Source: UBA1413 sp964461455 (lineage in GTDB: Bacteria; Bacteroidota; Bacteroidia; Bacteroidales; Prolixibacteraceae). From it: a stretch of DNA of 64,000 bases. Shown piece by piece: positions 25,839 to 34,101 of this stretch. How positions within the stretch are numbered: the first letter of the stretch is position 1; each line of letters starts with the position of its first letter. The notes beneath the pieces were generated by a model. It was not told the origin of the DNA, ran no database searches, and saw nothing but the letters and a program-made list of their open reading frames with translations. The position numbers and the translations under genes are program-made. The DNA lies in NCBI GenBank assembly GCA_964461455.1, contig CAYWUJ010000008.1, positions 1 through 64,000 of the forward strand. The letters run 5' to 3'.

Positions 25839-27086
25839 TCAGAAACCGGGATAATAGCAGGTTTTGCCGAGATAGTTGGTCATGGTGATGCCTTCCGGGG
25901 TGATTTCCCTGACGTAATCGGGGATGAGGGGGATTTTTCCTCCACCTCCGGGGGCGTCGATGACAAAATGGGGGATGGCATATCCCGAGGTGAAACCCCT
26001 GAGGCTGCGGATGATCTCCAGGCCTTTGGAAACCGGGGTTCTGAAGTGGTGGCTTCCGGGGACCAGGTCACATTGGTAGAGGTAGTAGGGGCGTACCCTT
26101 ATTTTGAGGAGTTTGTGCATCAGGGAGCGCATCACCAGGGGGTCGTCGTTGATTCCGCGGAGCAGGACGGTCTGGCTTCCCAGGGGGATGCCGGCCCCGG
26201 CAAGCCGGGCACAGGCAGCGGCTGTTTCCGGGGTGATCTCATCGGGATGGCTGAAGTGGATGCTCATCCACAGCGGGTGATACCGCTCCAGCATGGCCGT
26301 GAGTTCCGGGGTGATTCTCTGTGGCAGGACCACCGGCACCTTGGTGCCGATGCGGATGATCTCGACATGGGGAATGGCCCTGAGCTGCGAAAGCAGAAAT
26401 TCCAACTGCGCATTGGAGAGGGTCAGGGGATCTCCGCCACTGATCAGCACATCACGGATTTCAGGATGGCTGGCAATATATTCGATGGCCCGTTCCCACT
26501 GAAAGCGTGGGGCATGGGTCAGCCGGCCCACGCTGTGCGACCGTGTACAATAACGGCAGTAAGCCGAACAGGTCTGGGTGACCAGAAAAAGCACCCTGTC
26601 GGGGTAACGGTGAACCAGTCCGGGTACCGGCGATGAGGCTTCCTCATGCAGAGAGTCGGATTTCTCCCCGGGCCAGGTGACCAGCTCTTCGGGAGTGGGG
26701 ACCATCATCCTGCGAATAGGGTGGTCAGGGCCTCCCCGGGTCATCAGGGAGAGGTACCAGGGGGTGATCCTCAGCGGTAGCCTCCCCTTCAGGCCGGCAA
26801 TAGCCTCCCGCTCCCCGGCAGTGAGATCTATAAACCGGGATAACTGGTCACCACGGGTCACCACGTTACGCAACTGCCACTTCCAGTCGTTCCACGATTG
26901 GAGGTCGGTAAAAGGATAATAGGTACGAAGAAATAGAGAAATCCGGTCGTTGTCGGGGTCTAAAGCTGGGATACCTTCTTGATTCAAAGAACCGGCGTAT
27001 TTACCGCCAGGCTCCTCCGGAGAGGAGCTACCCGTGAGGCTGCCATCTGTCGCGGTGGCAGCAGTCTCGTTTGCTTTAAATGTCAT
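25839..27086 (-). CDS. kamA: KamA family radical SAM enzyme, lysine 2,3-aminomutase-like
   Basis: A 415-residue radical SAM, PLP-dependent aminomutase. The 4Fe-4S cluster motif is C173-x3-C177-x2-C180 (QTCSAYCRYCTRSH). The PLP lysine is K384 in DAPGGGGKIPL. Asp340 (YQCDLVPGSHHF) and Asp377 (FVIDAPGG) occupy the positions that bind the side-chain amine of lysine in Clostridium LAM; glutamate 2,3-aminomutases differ there. So it probably makes beta-lysine or acts on a close analogue. The first 40 residues are Gly/Ser/Pro-rich with no family match, and a later non-ATG start is possible. It is first in a four-gene operon. Confidence 0.93.
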   Translation of the reverse strand: MTFKANETAATATDGSLTGSSSPEEPGGKYAGSLNQEGIPALDPDNDRISLFLRTYYPFTDLQSWNDWKWQLRNVVTRGDQLSRFIDLTAGEREAIAGLKGRLPLRITPWYLSLMTRGGPDHPIRRMMVPTPEELVTWPGEKSDSLHEEASSPVPGLVHRYPDRVLFLVTQTCSAYCRYCTRSHSVGRLTHAPRFQWERAIEYIASHPEIRDVLISGGDPLTLSNAQLEFLLSQLRAIPHVEIIRIGTKVPVVLPQRITPELTAMLERYHPLWMSIHFSHPDEITPETAAACARLAGAGIPLGSQTVLLRGINDDPLVMRSLMHKLLKIRVRPYYLYQCDLVPGSHHFRTPVSKGLEIIRSLRGFTSGYAIPHFVIDAPGGGGKIPLIPDYVREITPEGITMTNYLGKTCYYPGF

Positions 27087-27150
27087 TTTTGCGTGTCAGC
27101 ACCAAATTTTTTTCGTTGTAACCAGAGTTTTTGAAGAGATAAATTCTGCG

Positions 27151-27158
27151 CAAAAATA
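27151..27158 (-). promoter_or_regulatory. Candidate -7 box for the KamA operon
   Basis: The minus strand reads TATTTTTG 64 bp before the ATG at 27086. It matches TAnnTTTG; no clear -33 element. The surrounding 231 bp gap (27087-27317) holds no coding frame. Confidence 0.4.
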
Positions 27159-27317
27159 TGCATTGTTTCATCCGTTGTCGGGGGAGAAACGTAAATTTCT
27201 AACAATAGTTTCGACAATGTGTCAGGGTTGTTATAACGCGCAGGTATTCAGGTGTTTATGAGGATTGTCAACGGCGTGTCCGGGGCCCTTGGCGTAACAT
27301 AAAATTAACGTCCGAAG

Positions 27318-28247
27318 CTAAAAGGCATCCATTTTACGGTACGCGTCGATGACGGCCTGTTCCCCCTCTTTGCCGGGTTTGCTTTTCCCGTGTTCCATGC
27401 AGAGTACCCCCTGGTATCCTTTGGCGTGGATATGTCTGAAAATGTTCAGGAAGTTGATCTCTCCGGTGGTCGGTTCCTTGCGCCCGGGGTTGTCGCCGAG
27501 GTGGAAGGTGGCGATATGTTCCCAGGCCATGTCGATGTTGGGGATGAGGTTACCCTCGCTGATTTGCTGATGGTAGAGGTCGTTGACGATTTTGCAGGAG
27601 GGGTGGTTCACGGCCTTGCAGATCATATAGCTTTGCGGAATGGTGGTCAGGAACAATCCCGGGTGGTCGGTGTGGGCGTTCAGGGGTTCCATCACCAGCA
27701 CCAGTTGTGCAGGACCGACGATGTCACAGCACATTCTCATGGTATCGATGACGTTGGCCGTTTGGTAATCCCAGGCCAGTTTTTCATCATAACGGCCGGG
27801 AACCACCAGCGCTGTTTTGGCGTTGGTCCGTTTTTGCACTTCCAGGGCCCGGGACATCCGTTCTTTGAACATTTCCCTGACTGACGGGTCGTTGAGGACC
27901 ATTGAACGGGTGCCGAAATCGGCATAGAGGACGAAAGGTCCCAGGTCCATGCCCCTGCGTGCCAGCTCCGAGGCGATCTTTTCCTGAAGGGCGGGCTCCT
28001 TGTTCATCAGGTCATTGTCGAAAATGGCCCTGAATCCCTGGTCGTGGATAAACCGGATCTGGTCAATGGGGTCATTTCCCGCATGCTCTCTGAACATCCC
28101 GAAACCAGGGGCATATTTCAGCCTGAATTGTGCCCCGTTGGAAGTTTTCGTCTCCCCTGCCCATCCGCTCCCCGGGAAGGTCACCCCTGTTGCTGCCACT
28201 GCCCCCAAAGCCGTGGTCCTGAGAAATCTCCTCCGCTCCATACTCAT
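27318..28247 (-). CDS. Sugar isomerase/epimerase TIM-barrel protein, hydroxypyruvate isomerase-like, exported
   Basis: A 309-residue protein with a Tat-type leader: MSMERRRFLRTTALGAVAAT, with the RRRFLR twin-arginine motif and a hydrophobic stretch before GSGWAGE. The mature part is a xylose-isomerase-like TIM barrel. Likely metal ligands are Glu in LVLVMEPLNAHTDHPGLFLT, Asp in CKIVNDLYHQQ, His in IATFHLGDNPGRKEPTTG, and Glu in GVLCMEHGKS. The LGDNPGRKEP motif is typical of the hydroxypyruvate isomerase branch. I chose the start at 28247, since upstream codons back to 28481 are not signal-like. Substrate unknown; it stands alone. Confidence 0.85.
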   Translation of the reverse strand: MSMERRRFLRTTALGAVAATGVTFPGSGWAGETKTSNGAQFRLKYAPGFGMFREHAGNDPIDQIRFIHDQGFRAIFDNDLMNKEPALQEKIASELARRGMDLGPFVLYADFGTRSMVLNDPSVREMFKERMSRALEVQKRTNAKTALVVPGRYDEKLAWDYQTANVIDTMRMCCDIVGPAQLVLVMEPLNAHTDHPGLFLTTIPQSYMICKAVNHPSCKIVNDLYHQQISEGNLIPNIDMAWEHIATFHLGDNPGRKEPTTGEINFLNIFRHIHAKGYQGVLCMEHGKSKPGKEGEQAVIDAYRKMDAF

Positions 28248-28574
28248 TGGTTTATTGTTTTTTTGAAGTTCCGAAAATACAAATTTTTTTCTCCGGAAGT
28301 TCACCCCGGTGAAGCTGTTTCTTCTGTGTAAAAGACCTGCCGGTGCCCGGAGTGGCCGTAATCCGGGAGGAATGATTATTTTTACCCTTTGAAAGCGGAA
28401 TAAAATGAATTCCGGTGAGTGCATTCCCAAGGGCTTTACCGCGAAGAGCTTCCATGCCCATCGCGAAAATGGCGCGATCACCTGAAATCATGACCGGCCC
28501 GGGAATCAGGGTTCCGCGGAGCTTAACGCATCTTTTTCACGCGATGGACCTTTATGAAGAAATAGCATAAATAT
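28248..28574. other. 327 bp gap, no gene seen
   Basis: The gap separates the divergent TIM-barrel and M28 peptidase genes. A minus frame at 28252-28491 could encode 79 residues but matches nothing I know and has odd composition. A perfect 6 bp inverted repeat, TTCACC-CC-GGTGAA, lies at 28300-28313. Confidence 0.4.
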
Positions 28575-30062
28575 ATGAATGTCAGGAGTATAATTGCCGG
28601 TCTGCTGATGACCGTTTTTTCCCTGCCCGGAAATTCACAACAGACTGCAGATCCGGTGATGGAGACTTTCCACACGGTATCGAGCCATGAATTGCTGGAG
28701 TATGCCGCGGAGCTGAGTTCTCCCCGTTACCGTGGCCGGCTGTCGGGGTCACCCGGATATATCGCGGCGGCGGAATATGTGGCCGGGTTGCTGGATTCCT
28801 GGGACCTGCGCCCTGTCATGGCCGATTCCTCCCTTTTTCAGTGGTTTCCGAATGCCTGGACCGAAGTCGTCACTCCCGGAAGCGTGGCGCTGAAGCCCCT
28901 GAGGGGAAAACCAGGGGCCCCGCGACGCAGGCTCTCTTTTCCCGCTGATTACTACCCCGGAGCTCACTCCTCTTCCGGCAGGGTTTCGGCAGAAGTGGTA
29001 TACGCCGGCTTCGGAATCACCGCCCCTGAACTGGGGTATGACGACTATGCAGGGCTCAGTGTGAAGGGAAAGATCCTTCTTCTGGAACCCGGGGTGCCTT
29101 ACACCGCCAATGACTCCACGCTGGCACGGTGGGAGCCCTACAGCTATCACCGTTACAAATTCAGCCGCGCCAGGGAGCTGGGAGCCGTGGGATTGCTGTA
29201 TACGGGACTGACAGCCAACCCGAATACCAGTTACCTCGAAGGTTTTGTCTATGCCCACATCAGTGAAGAGGTGGCCGGGGAGCTGACCGCCATTTCCGGA
29301 AAACCCTTTGATCAGCTGAAAAAGGAGATCACCGCCAGCATGCAGCCCGCTTCTTTTGCCACAGGCAGGGAGGTGGTCATATCGGCGCTGACCCGTCATT
29401 TCCCCGGTTCCCGTGCCTGCAACGTGGTGGCCATGATTCCGGGAGGCGATCCTGTGCTGAAAAGGGAAGCCATCATCGTGGGGGCCCACCTCGATGCCGT
29501 AGGGCACCAGGGAACCCTGTTTCCCGGGGCCCTTGACAACGCTTCGGGGGTGGCCGACCTTTTGGGGGCTGCCCGCGCCCTGGCGGCATCACCGGTGAAA
29601 CCTGCCCGCACAGTCATTTTCGTCTTTTTCGGCGGCGAAGAGTGCGGCCTTTACGGCAGCCTGGCCAGCACCACGCAACCCTGGTGGCCCAGGGAACAGG
29701 TCCTCTTCATGCTGAACCTCGACATGGTCGGCAACGGAACGGGGTTTTTCCTCCAGGGTGCCGCTTCCTATCCCGCCGTGGCCCGCCATTTCGAAGAGGC
29801 CAACGGGAAATATCTCCACCGCAGCATGCGCACATCAGAGAACAGGCCCTCCTACGGACGACCTCGCTCCGATGGCGCCGTTTTCCTGAAGGCAGGATAC
29901 CCCACCATGAACCTTTGGACCACCGGCACGGTGAAACCGGTCTATTACCACCAGCCCCTCGACAATATCGACGGTCTCACCCCGGAAATCATGGAAGACG
30001 CCGCCAAACTGCTCTTTCTGGGAATCCTGGGAGTTGCCGGTGACCGTTCCCTGACCCCATGA
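28575..30062 (+). CDS. M28 family zinc aminopeptidase, secreted
   Basis: A 495-residue peptidase with a signal peptide (residues 1-20, ending SLPGNSQQ). A PA-like insert occupies about 140-260 (VVYAGFGITAPELGYDDYAG). The M28 catalytic core has its two-zinc ligands in order: H305 (GAHLDAVGH), D321 (GALDNASGVADLL), E355/E356 (FGGEECGLYG, where the first Glu is the general base), D383 (LNLDMVGNG) and H459 (YYHQPLDNID). It should remove N-terminal residues from peptides in the periplasm or outside. It is followed after 10 bp by the DUF2797 gene, so the two may be cotranscribed. Confidence 0.92.
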   Translation: MNVRSIIAGLLMTVFSLPGNSQQTADPVMETFHTVSSHELLEYAAELSSPRYRGRLSGSPGYIAAAEYVAGLLDSWDLRPVMADSSLFQWFPNAWTEVVTPGSVALKPLRGKPGAPRRRLSFPADYYPGAHSSSGRVSAEVVYAGFGITAPELGYDDYAGLSVKGKILLLEPGVPYTANDSTLARWEPYSYHRYKFSRARELGAVGLLYTGLTANPNTSYLEGFVYAHISEEVAGELTAISGKPFDQLKKEITASMQPASFATGREVVISALTRHFPGSRACNVVAMIPGGDPVLKREAIIVGAHLDAVGHQGTLFPGALDNASGVADLLGAARALAASPVKPARTVIFVFFGGEECGLYGSLASTTQPWWPREQVLFMLNLDMVGNGTGFFLQGAASYPAVARHFEEANGKYLHRSMRTSENRPSYGRPRSDGAVFLKAGYPTMNLWTTGTVKPVYYHQPLDNIDGLTPEIMEDAAKLLFLGILGVAGDRSLTP

Positions 30063-30072
30063 AGAATCGCCG

Positions 30073-30876
30073 ATGAAGTACGAAGGAAACATACTCAAAA
30101 TGCGGGTGGAATATGACCACCCCGTCAGGTATTACCTGCCCCTGGGGAAGGAGGAGACCGGCATGAACGACCTGATCGGCCACAGGATCCGTCTCTCCTT
30201 CAGCGGAACCATTCACTGCATCTCCTGCGGAAAAGTCACCCGCACCTCCTACGGTCAGGGTTTTTGTTACAGCTGTCTCCAAACGGCCCCTGAGGCCAGT
30301 GAGTCGGTGCTGCAGCCGGAACTCTCCAAAGCCCACTTCGGCGTGGCCCGTGATATCGCATATGCCCGGGAACACGACCTGATAGACCATGTTGTCTACC
30401 TGGCCATGTCGCCCGATGTGAAAGTCGGCGTCACCCGTCACCACCAGGTGCCCATCAGGTGGATCGACCAGGGAGCCAACGCCGCCGTCATCGTGGCCCG
30501 CACCCCCAACCGACACATCGCCGGCATCATGGAAGTGTGGCTGAAACAGTATTACTCTGACAAGACCAACTGGAGGGAAATGCTCATGGGCCGCCATCTT
30601 CCGGCAGAAACCCTGCTCACGGAAAAGGAAAGGGCGGCCTCCCTGCTCACTCCCGAACTGAAAAAATACCTCTCCGCCAACGATGACATCACCCTGATCG
30701 ACTACCCGGTGACCGCACCTCCCCGGCAAATCAACAGCCTCACGTTTGACAAAACTCCCGTAGTGGAAGGCGTGCTGACGGGAATAAGAGGGCAGTACCT
30801 GATGATCGGCCATGACCAGGTCATCAATATGCGCCGCCATAGCGGATACCTGATCACCCTCGAAGGGATGGACTGA
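30073..30876 (+). CDS. DUF2797 protein with zinc-binding cysteines
   Basis: A 267-residue cytoplasmic protein of the DUF2797 family. It carries a four-cysteine zinc knuckle: C49, C52 (CISCGKVTR) and C65, C68 (FCYSCLQ). After that comes VYLAMSPDVKVGVTRHHQVP with RWIDQGANAAVIVARTPNRH, which resembles the GIY-YIG nuclease-like part of this family. The biological role is not established. It lies 10 bp after the M28 peptidase gene and 54 bp before a small membrane protein gene, all on the plus strand. Confidence 0.87.
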   Translation: MKYEGNILKMRVEYDHPVRYYLPLGKEETGMNDLIGHRIRLSFSGTIHCISCGKVTRTSYGQGFCYSCLQTAPEASESVLQPELSKAHFGVARDIAYAREHDLIDHVVYLAMSPDVKVGVTRHHQVPIRWIDQGANAAVIVARTPNRHIAGIMEVWLKQYYSDKTNWREMLMGRHLPAETLLTEKERAASLLTPELKKYLSANDDITLIDYPVTAPPRQINSLTFDKTPVVEGVLTGIRGQYLMIGHDQVINMRRHSGYLITLEGMD

Positions 30877-30930
30877 TGAACCGGCATCGGCGAAGGGAGA
30901 TTGTGCAACACCGGAAACGCTTTTCAAAAA

Positions 30931-31131
30931 ATGAAACATCAACCTGTAAAAAATAAAGAGATGAAATTCATCAATGCAGCTTTCAATGTGTCGGTGGCCC
31001 TTCTGGCCCTGATGGTGATCAACTATATCCTGCACGTGGTGGTGATCCCCCAGTGGATCATCATGGTGGTGCTCATGATTGCCGCCCTCCTTTTCTTTGG
31101 CAGGGTATACCTCAGAATGAGGGACCGGTAG
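30931..31131 (+). CDS. Small membrane protein of unknown function
   Basis: About 66 residues. Two hydrophobic stretches (FNVSVALLALMVINYILHVV and IIMVVLMIAALLFFGRVYL) and a basic end, RMRDR, predict a hairpin in the inner membrane. Starts at 30931 (MKHQPVKNKEM) or 30961 (MKFINAAF) are both possible; a purine run precedes each. No family recognised. It follows DUF2797 closely and may be part of that transcript. Confidence 0.6.
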   Translation: MKHQPVKNKEMKFINAAFNVSVALLALMVINYILHVVVIPQWIIMVVLMIAALLFFGRVYLRMRDR

Positions 31132-31194
31132 GTTCCGGAGTGAAGCGGTTCTCTTTTTCGCTAAAACTGACCAATCTCCTGAATTCTTTCTCAC

Positions 31195-31202
31195 TATTTT
31201 TG
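31195..31202 (+). promoter_or_regulatory. -7 box for ilvE
   Basis: TATTTTTG matches TAnnTTTG, 57 bp before the ATG at 31260. No -33 TTG at standard spacing. Confidence 0.45.
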
Positions 31203-31259
31203 TTTATTTGAACGGCGATCCGTTAGGACACAGGAAGTGAACAATTAATTTATCTGGAT

Positions 31260-32273
31260 ATGGAAAATATAGACTGGAAAAATCTGGGTTTCGGTTACCG
31301 GAAGACCGATTACAATGTCCGTTGCACTTACCGTGACGGCAAATGGGGGGAGCTGGAGCTGAGTTCTTCCGAAGTGATCAACATGCACATAGGGGCCACG
31401 GCCCTTCATTATGGCCAGGAGGCTTTTGAGGGGCTGAAGGCTTTCATGGGGAAAGACGGCAAAGTGAGGATTTTCAGGCTGGAAGAGAATGCCAAAAGGA
31501 TGCAGAGTTCCTCGGAGGGCATCATGATGGCGCAGTTCCCCACCGAATTATTTGTGAAAGCGGTGAAAATGGCCGTGAAACTGAACAGGCAGTATATTCC
31601 CCCTTATGATTCGGGGGCTTCGCTCTATATCAGACCTCTCTTAATTGGTACGGGTGCCGAGATCGGCGTGAAACCCGCCAGTGAGTATCTTTTTATCGTC
31701 TTTGTCATGCCCGTGGGACCATATTTCCCCGAGGGTTTCAAACCTACCGACCTGGTCATCCTCAGGCAATATGACCGTGCCGCACCCCAGGGAACCGGAA
31801 AATACAAGGTCGGCGGTAACTATGCCGCCAGCATGGTGGCAGGTGTAAAAGCCAAAAAGGGAGGCTATTCGGCTGTTCTTTATCTCGACAGCAAGGAAAA
31901 GAAATATATCGACGAGTGCGGCCCTGCCAACTTCTTCGGCATCAAAAACAACACTTATGTCACTCCCGAGTCTGATTCCATTCTTCCGTCGATCACCAAC
32001 AAGAGCCTGATGACCCTGGCTGCTGAAATCGGCATGAAGGTGGAACGACGCAAGGTGGCCTATGAGGAGCTGGTCACCTTCGAGGAAATCGGGGCCTGCG
32101 GAACAGCAGCCGTGATCTCTCCCATAAAAAGGATCTACGATGCCGATGAGGATAAGGAATTTACCTATGGCACCGGCCCCGGGCCCTGGAGTACCAGGCT
32201 ATATAACAAACTTAGGGCGATTCAGTATGGTGACGAGCCCGATAAGTTCGGCTGGACCACCATCGTGGAATAG
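31260..32273 (+). CDS. ilvE: Branched-chain amino acid aminotransferase
   Basis: A 337-residue fold type IV PLP enzyme that interconverts branched-chain 2-oxo acids and Val/Leu/Ile with glutamate. The PLP lysine is K183 in GKYKVGGNYAAS. Other family segments are HYGQEAFEGLKAF near 50-62, YIRPLLIGTGAEIGVKPA, VLYLDSKEKKYIDECGPANF and ACGTAAVISPIKRI. The pattern matches the mitochondrial/bacterial group II BCATs. The gene stands alone and is followed by a strong terminator. Cytoplasmic. Confidence 0.95.
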   Translation: MENIDWKNLGFGYRKTDYNVRCTYRDGKWGELELSSSEVINMHIGATALHYGQEAFEGLKAFMGKDGKVRIFRLEENAKRMQSSSEGIMMAQFPTELFVKAVKMAVKLNRQYIPPYDSGASLYIRPLLIGTGAEIGVKPASEYLFIVFVMPVGPYFPEGFKPTDLVILRQYDRAAPQGTGKYKVGGNYAASMVAGVKAKKGGYSAVLYLDSKEKKYIDECGPANFFGIKNNTYVTPESDSILPSITNKSLMTLAAEIGMKVERRKVAYEELVTFEEIGACGTAAVISPIKRIYDADEDKEFTYGTGPGPWSTRLYNKLRAIQYGDEPDKFGWTTIVE

Positions 32274-32375
32274 TGGGTGATCCCCGGAATCAGTCAGGGA
32301 AGGCCCGGAAAAACCGCAGTGCTTTCATCATCCGTTAAGTGCTTTCTGACACCAGGGAATGCCCTTCCGCCGGGT

Positions 32376-32423
32376 AATGCTGCCTTGTTTTCCGCCCGGG
32401 AAACAGGGCAGCATTTTTCTTTT
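32376..32423 (+). terminator. Rho-independent terminator after ilvE
   Basis: AATGCTGCC near 32376 pairs with GGGCAGCATT ending at 32415. The stem extends inward through TGTTT/AAACA, and TTTCTTTT follows. It is about 100 bp after the ilvE stop, in the 353 bp gap before asnS. Confidence 0.8.
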
Positions 32424-32526
32424 GGGAACAGCACGCATCGCCGCTGCCATGCCTTTCCCCTGATCTCTCAGAGGCCTGCGACCATAGGTGCCCCAGAAAA
32501 CACGATAAATATTCATGGCAAAGTTG

Positions 32527-32534
32527 TATTTTTG
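32527..32534 (+). promoter_or_regulatory. -7 box for asnS
   Basis: TATTTTTG matches TAnnTTTG 92 bp before the ATG. The rest of the gap (32424-32526) shows nothing recognisable. Confidence 0.4.
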
Positions 32535-32626
32535 TCACTTCTAAAATCAGCAACACCACCGCCGGAACAGGGCTTCGCAGCCTGAGGCGGGTCAACACAG
32601 CTTACAAGTTATTAAAGAGTGACGAT

Positions 32627-34063
32627 ATGATCAGGAAAAAGGTGAGGGAGATCCTCGAAAACGGCCAGGCCGGCGCCGAAGTGCTGGTCAAGGGATGGGT
32701 ACGTACCCGCAGGGGCAGTAAGAATGTGAATTTTGTAGCCCTGAATGATGGTTCGACCATCCGGAACCTTCAGGTGGTGGCCGACGTGAATGATTTCAGT
32801 GAGGATCTTCTCAGGGACCTCAACACGGGGGCTTCTTTGGCGGTGCGTGGTACCCTGGCGGCTTCCGCGGGCAGCGGTCAGCAGCTCGAGCTGATTGCCC
32901 GGGAGATTGAAGTCCTGGGAACCGCCGATCCCGAGAAGTTTCCCATACAGCCCAAGAAACACTCCCTGGAATTCCTCAGGGAGAATGCACATCTCCGCTT
33001 CCGCACCAACACTTTCGGGGCGATCTTCAGAATCAGACATGCCATGGCTTTTGCCATCCATGACTATTTCAACCGGCATGGCTTTGTCTATCTCCACACC
33101 CCCATCATTACGGCTTCCGATGCCGAAGGGGCCGGACAGATGTTCAGGGTGACCACGCTTGACGCCCTGAAACCCCCGCTGACCGGGGAGGGAAAAGTCG
33201 ATTTCAGCGCCGATTTCTTTGGCAAGCCTACCAACCTGACGGTTTCCGGCCAGCTGGAAGGAGAACTGGGAGCCACCGCCCTGGGAGACATCTATACCTT
33301 CGGTCCTACTTTCAGGGCCGAAAACTCCAATACCACCCGTCACCTGGCAGAATTCTGGATGATAGAACCCGAAATGGCCTTCTATGACCTCAAAGACAAC
33401 ATGGACCTGGCCGAGGACTTCCTGAAGTCCCTCATTCGTTATGCCCTGGAACACTGCGCCGACGACCTGGCCTTCATGGCCGGCCGCCTGAAAGAGGAGG
33501 AAAAGGGAAAACCCCAGGACCAGCAGTCGATGGACCTGATCGAAAAACTGAAATTTGTGGCCGACAACGACTTTGTGCGCCTTACCTACACCGAAGCCAT
33601 CGATATCCTCCGGAACTCCAACCACTACAAGAAGAAGAAATTCCAGTTCCCCGTGGAGTGGGGCGTTGACCTTCAGAGCGAACACGAACGCTACCTGGTG
33701 GAAAAACACTTCCAAAAACCGGTCATCCTGATTAATTATCCCCGCGAGATCAAGGCTTTCTACATGAAACAGAACGATGACGGCGCCACGGTGGCTGCCA
33801 TGGACGTTCTCTTCCCCCAAATCGGGGAGATCATCGGCGGTTCGCAACGCGAAGAGGATTACGACAAGCTGGTGGCCCGCATGCAGGAGATGAATATTCC
33901 CACGGAAGAGATGTGGTGGTACCTCGACACCCGTCGTTTCGGAACAGTCCCCCACAGCGGCTTTGGCCTCGGTTTCGAACGGTTTGTCCTTTTCATCACC
34001 GGCATGGGAAATATCAGGGATGTCATCGCCTTCCCCAGGACTCCCAGAAACGCAGAATTCTGA
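32627..34063 (+). CDS. asnS: Asparaginyl-tRNA synthetase
   Basis: A 478-residue class IIb synthetase that charges tRNA-Asn. An OB-fold anticodon domain comes first (VLVKGWVRTRRGSKNVNFVA). The catalytic domain follows: FGAIFRIRHAMAFAIHDYFN, then YLHTPIITASDAEGAGQMF, motif 2 near LGDIYTFGPTFRAENSNTTR and motif 3 at GFGLGFERFVLFITGMGNIR. FRAENSNT distinguishes it from AspRS. Presence of AsnRS suggests that Asn-tRNA is made directly rather than only by GatCAB amidation. The gene stands alone and is followed after 38 bp by rpoN. Confidence 0.97.
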   Translation: MIRKKVREILENGQAGAEVLVKGWVRTRRGSKNVNFVALNDGSTIRNLQVVADVNDFSEDLLRDLNTGASLAVRGTLAASAGSGQQLELIAREIEVLGTADPEKFPIQPKKHSLEFLRENAHLRFRTNTFGAIFRIRHAMAFAIHDYFNRHGFVYLHTPIITASDAEGAGQMFRVTTLDALKPPLTGEGKVDFSADFFGKPTNLTVSGQLEGELGATALGDIYTFGPTFRAENSNTTRHLAEFWMIEPEMAFYDLKDNMDLAEDFLKSLIRYALEHCADDLAFMAGRLKEEEKGKPQDQQSMDLIEKLKFVADNDFVRLTYTEAIDILRNSNHYKKKKFQFPVEWGVDLQSEHERYLVEKHFQKPVILINYPREIKAFYMKQNDDGATVAAMDVLFPQIGEIIGGSQREEDYDKLVARMQEMNIPTEEMWWYLDTRRFGTVPHSGFGLGFERFVLFITGMGNIRDVIAFPRTPRNAEF

Positions 34064-34072
34064 AAAAATTGC

Positions 34073-34080
34073 TAATTTTG
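34073..34080 (+). promoter_or_regulatory. -7 box for rpoN
   Basis: TAATTTTG matches TAnnTTTG, 21 bp before the ATG at 34102, inside the short gap after asnS. Confidence 0.45.
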
Positions 34081-34101
34081 AGGTTGCCCAATAACCGGTG
34101 A

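Noticed and set aside
29989..31194. Minus-strand frame of 401 codons
   Set aside because: Covers DUF2797 and the small membrane gene, whose own motifs (CISC, CYSC) are convincing; the antisense product has no recognisable fold.
32277..32585. Possible 102-residue gene after ilvE
   Set aside because: It contains a strong terminator hairpin and a -7 box and has no family resemblance.
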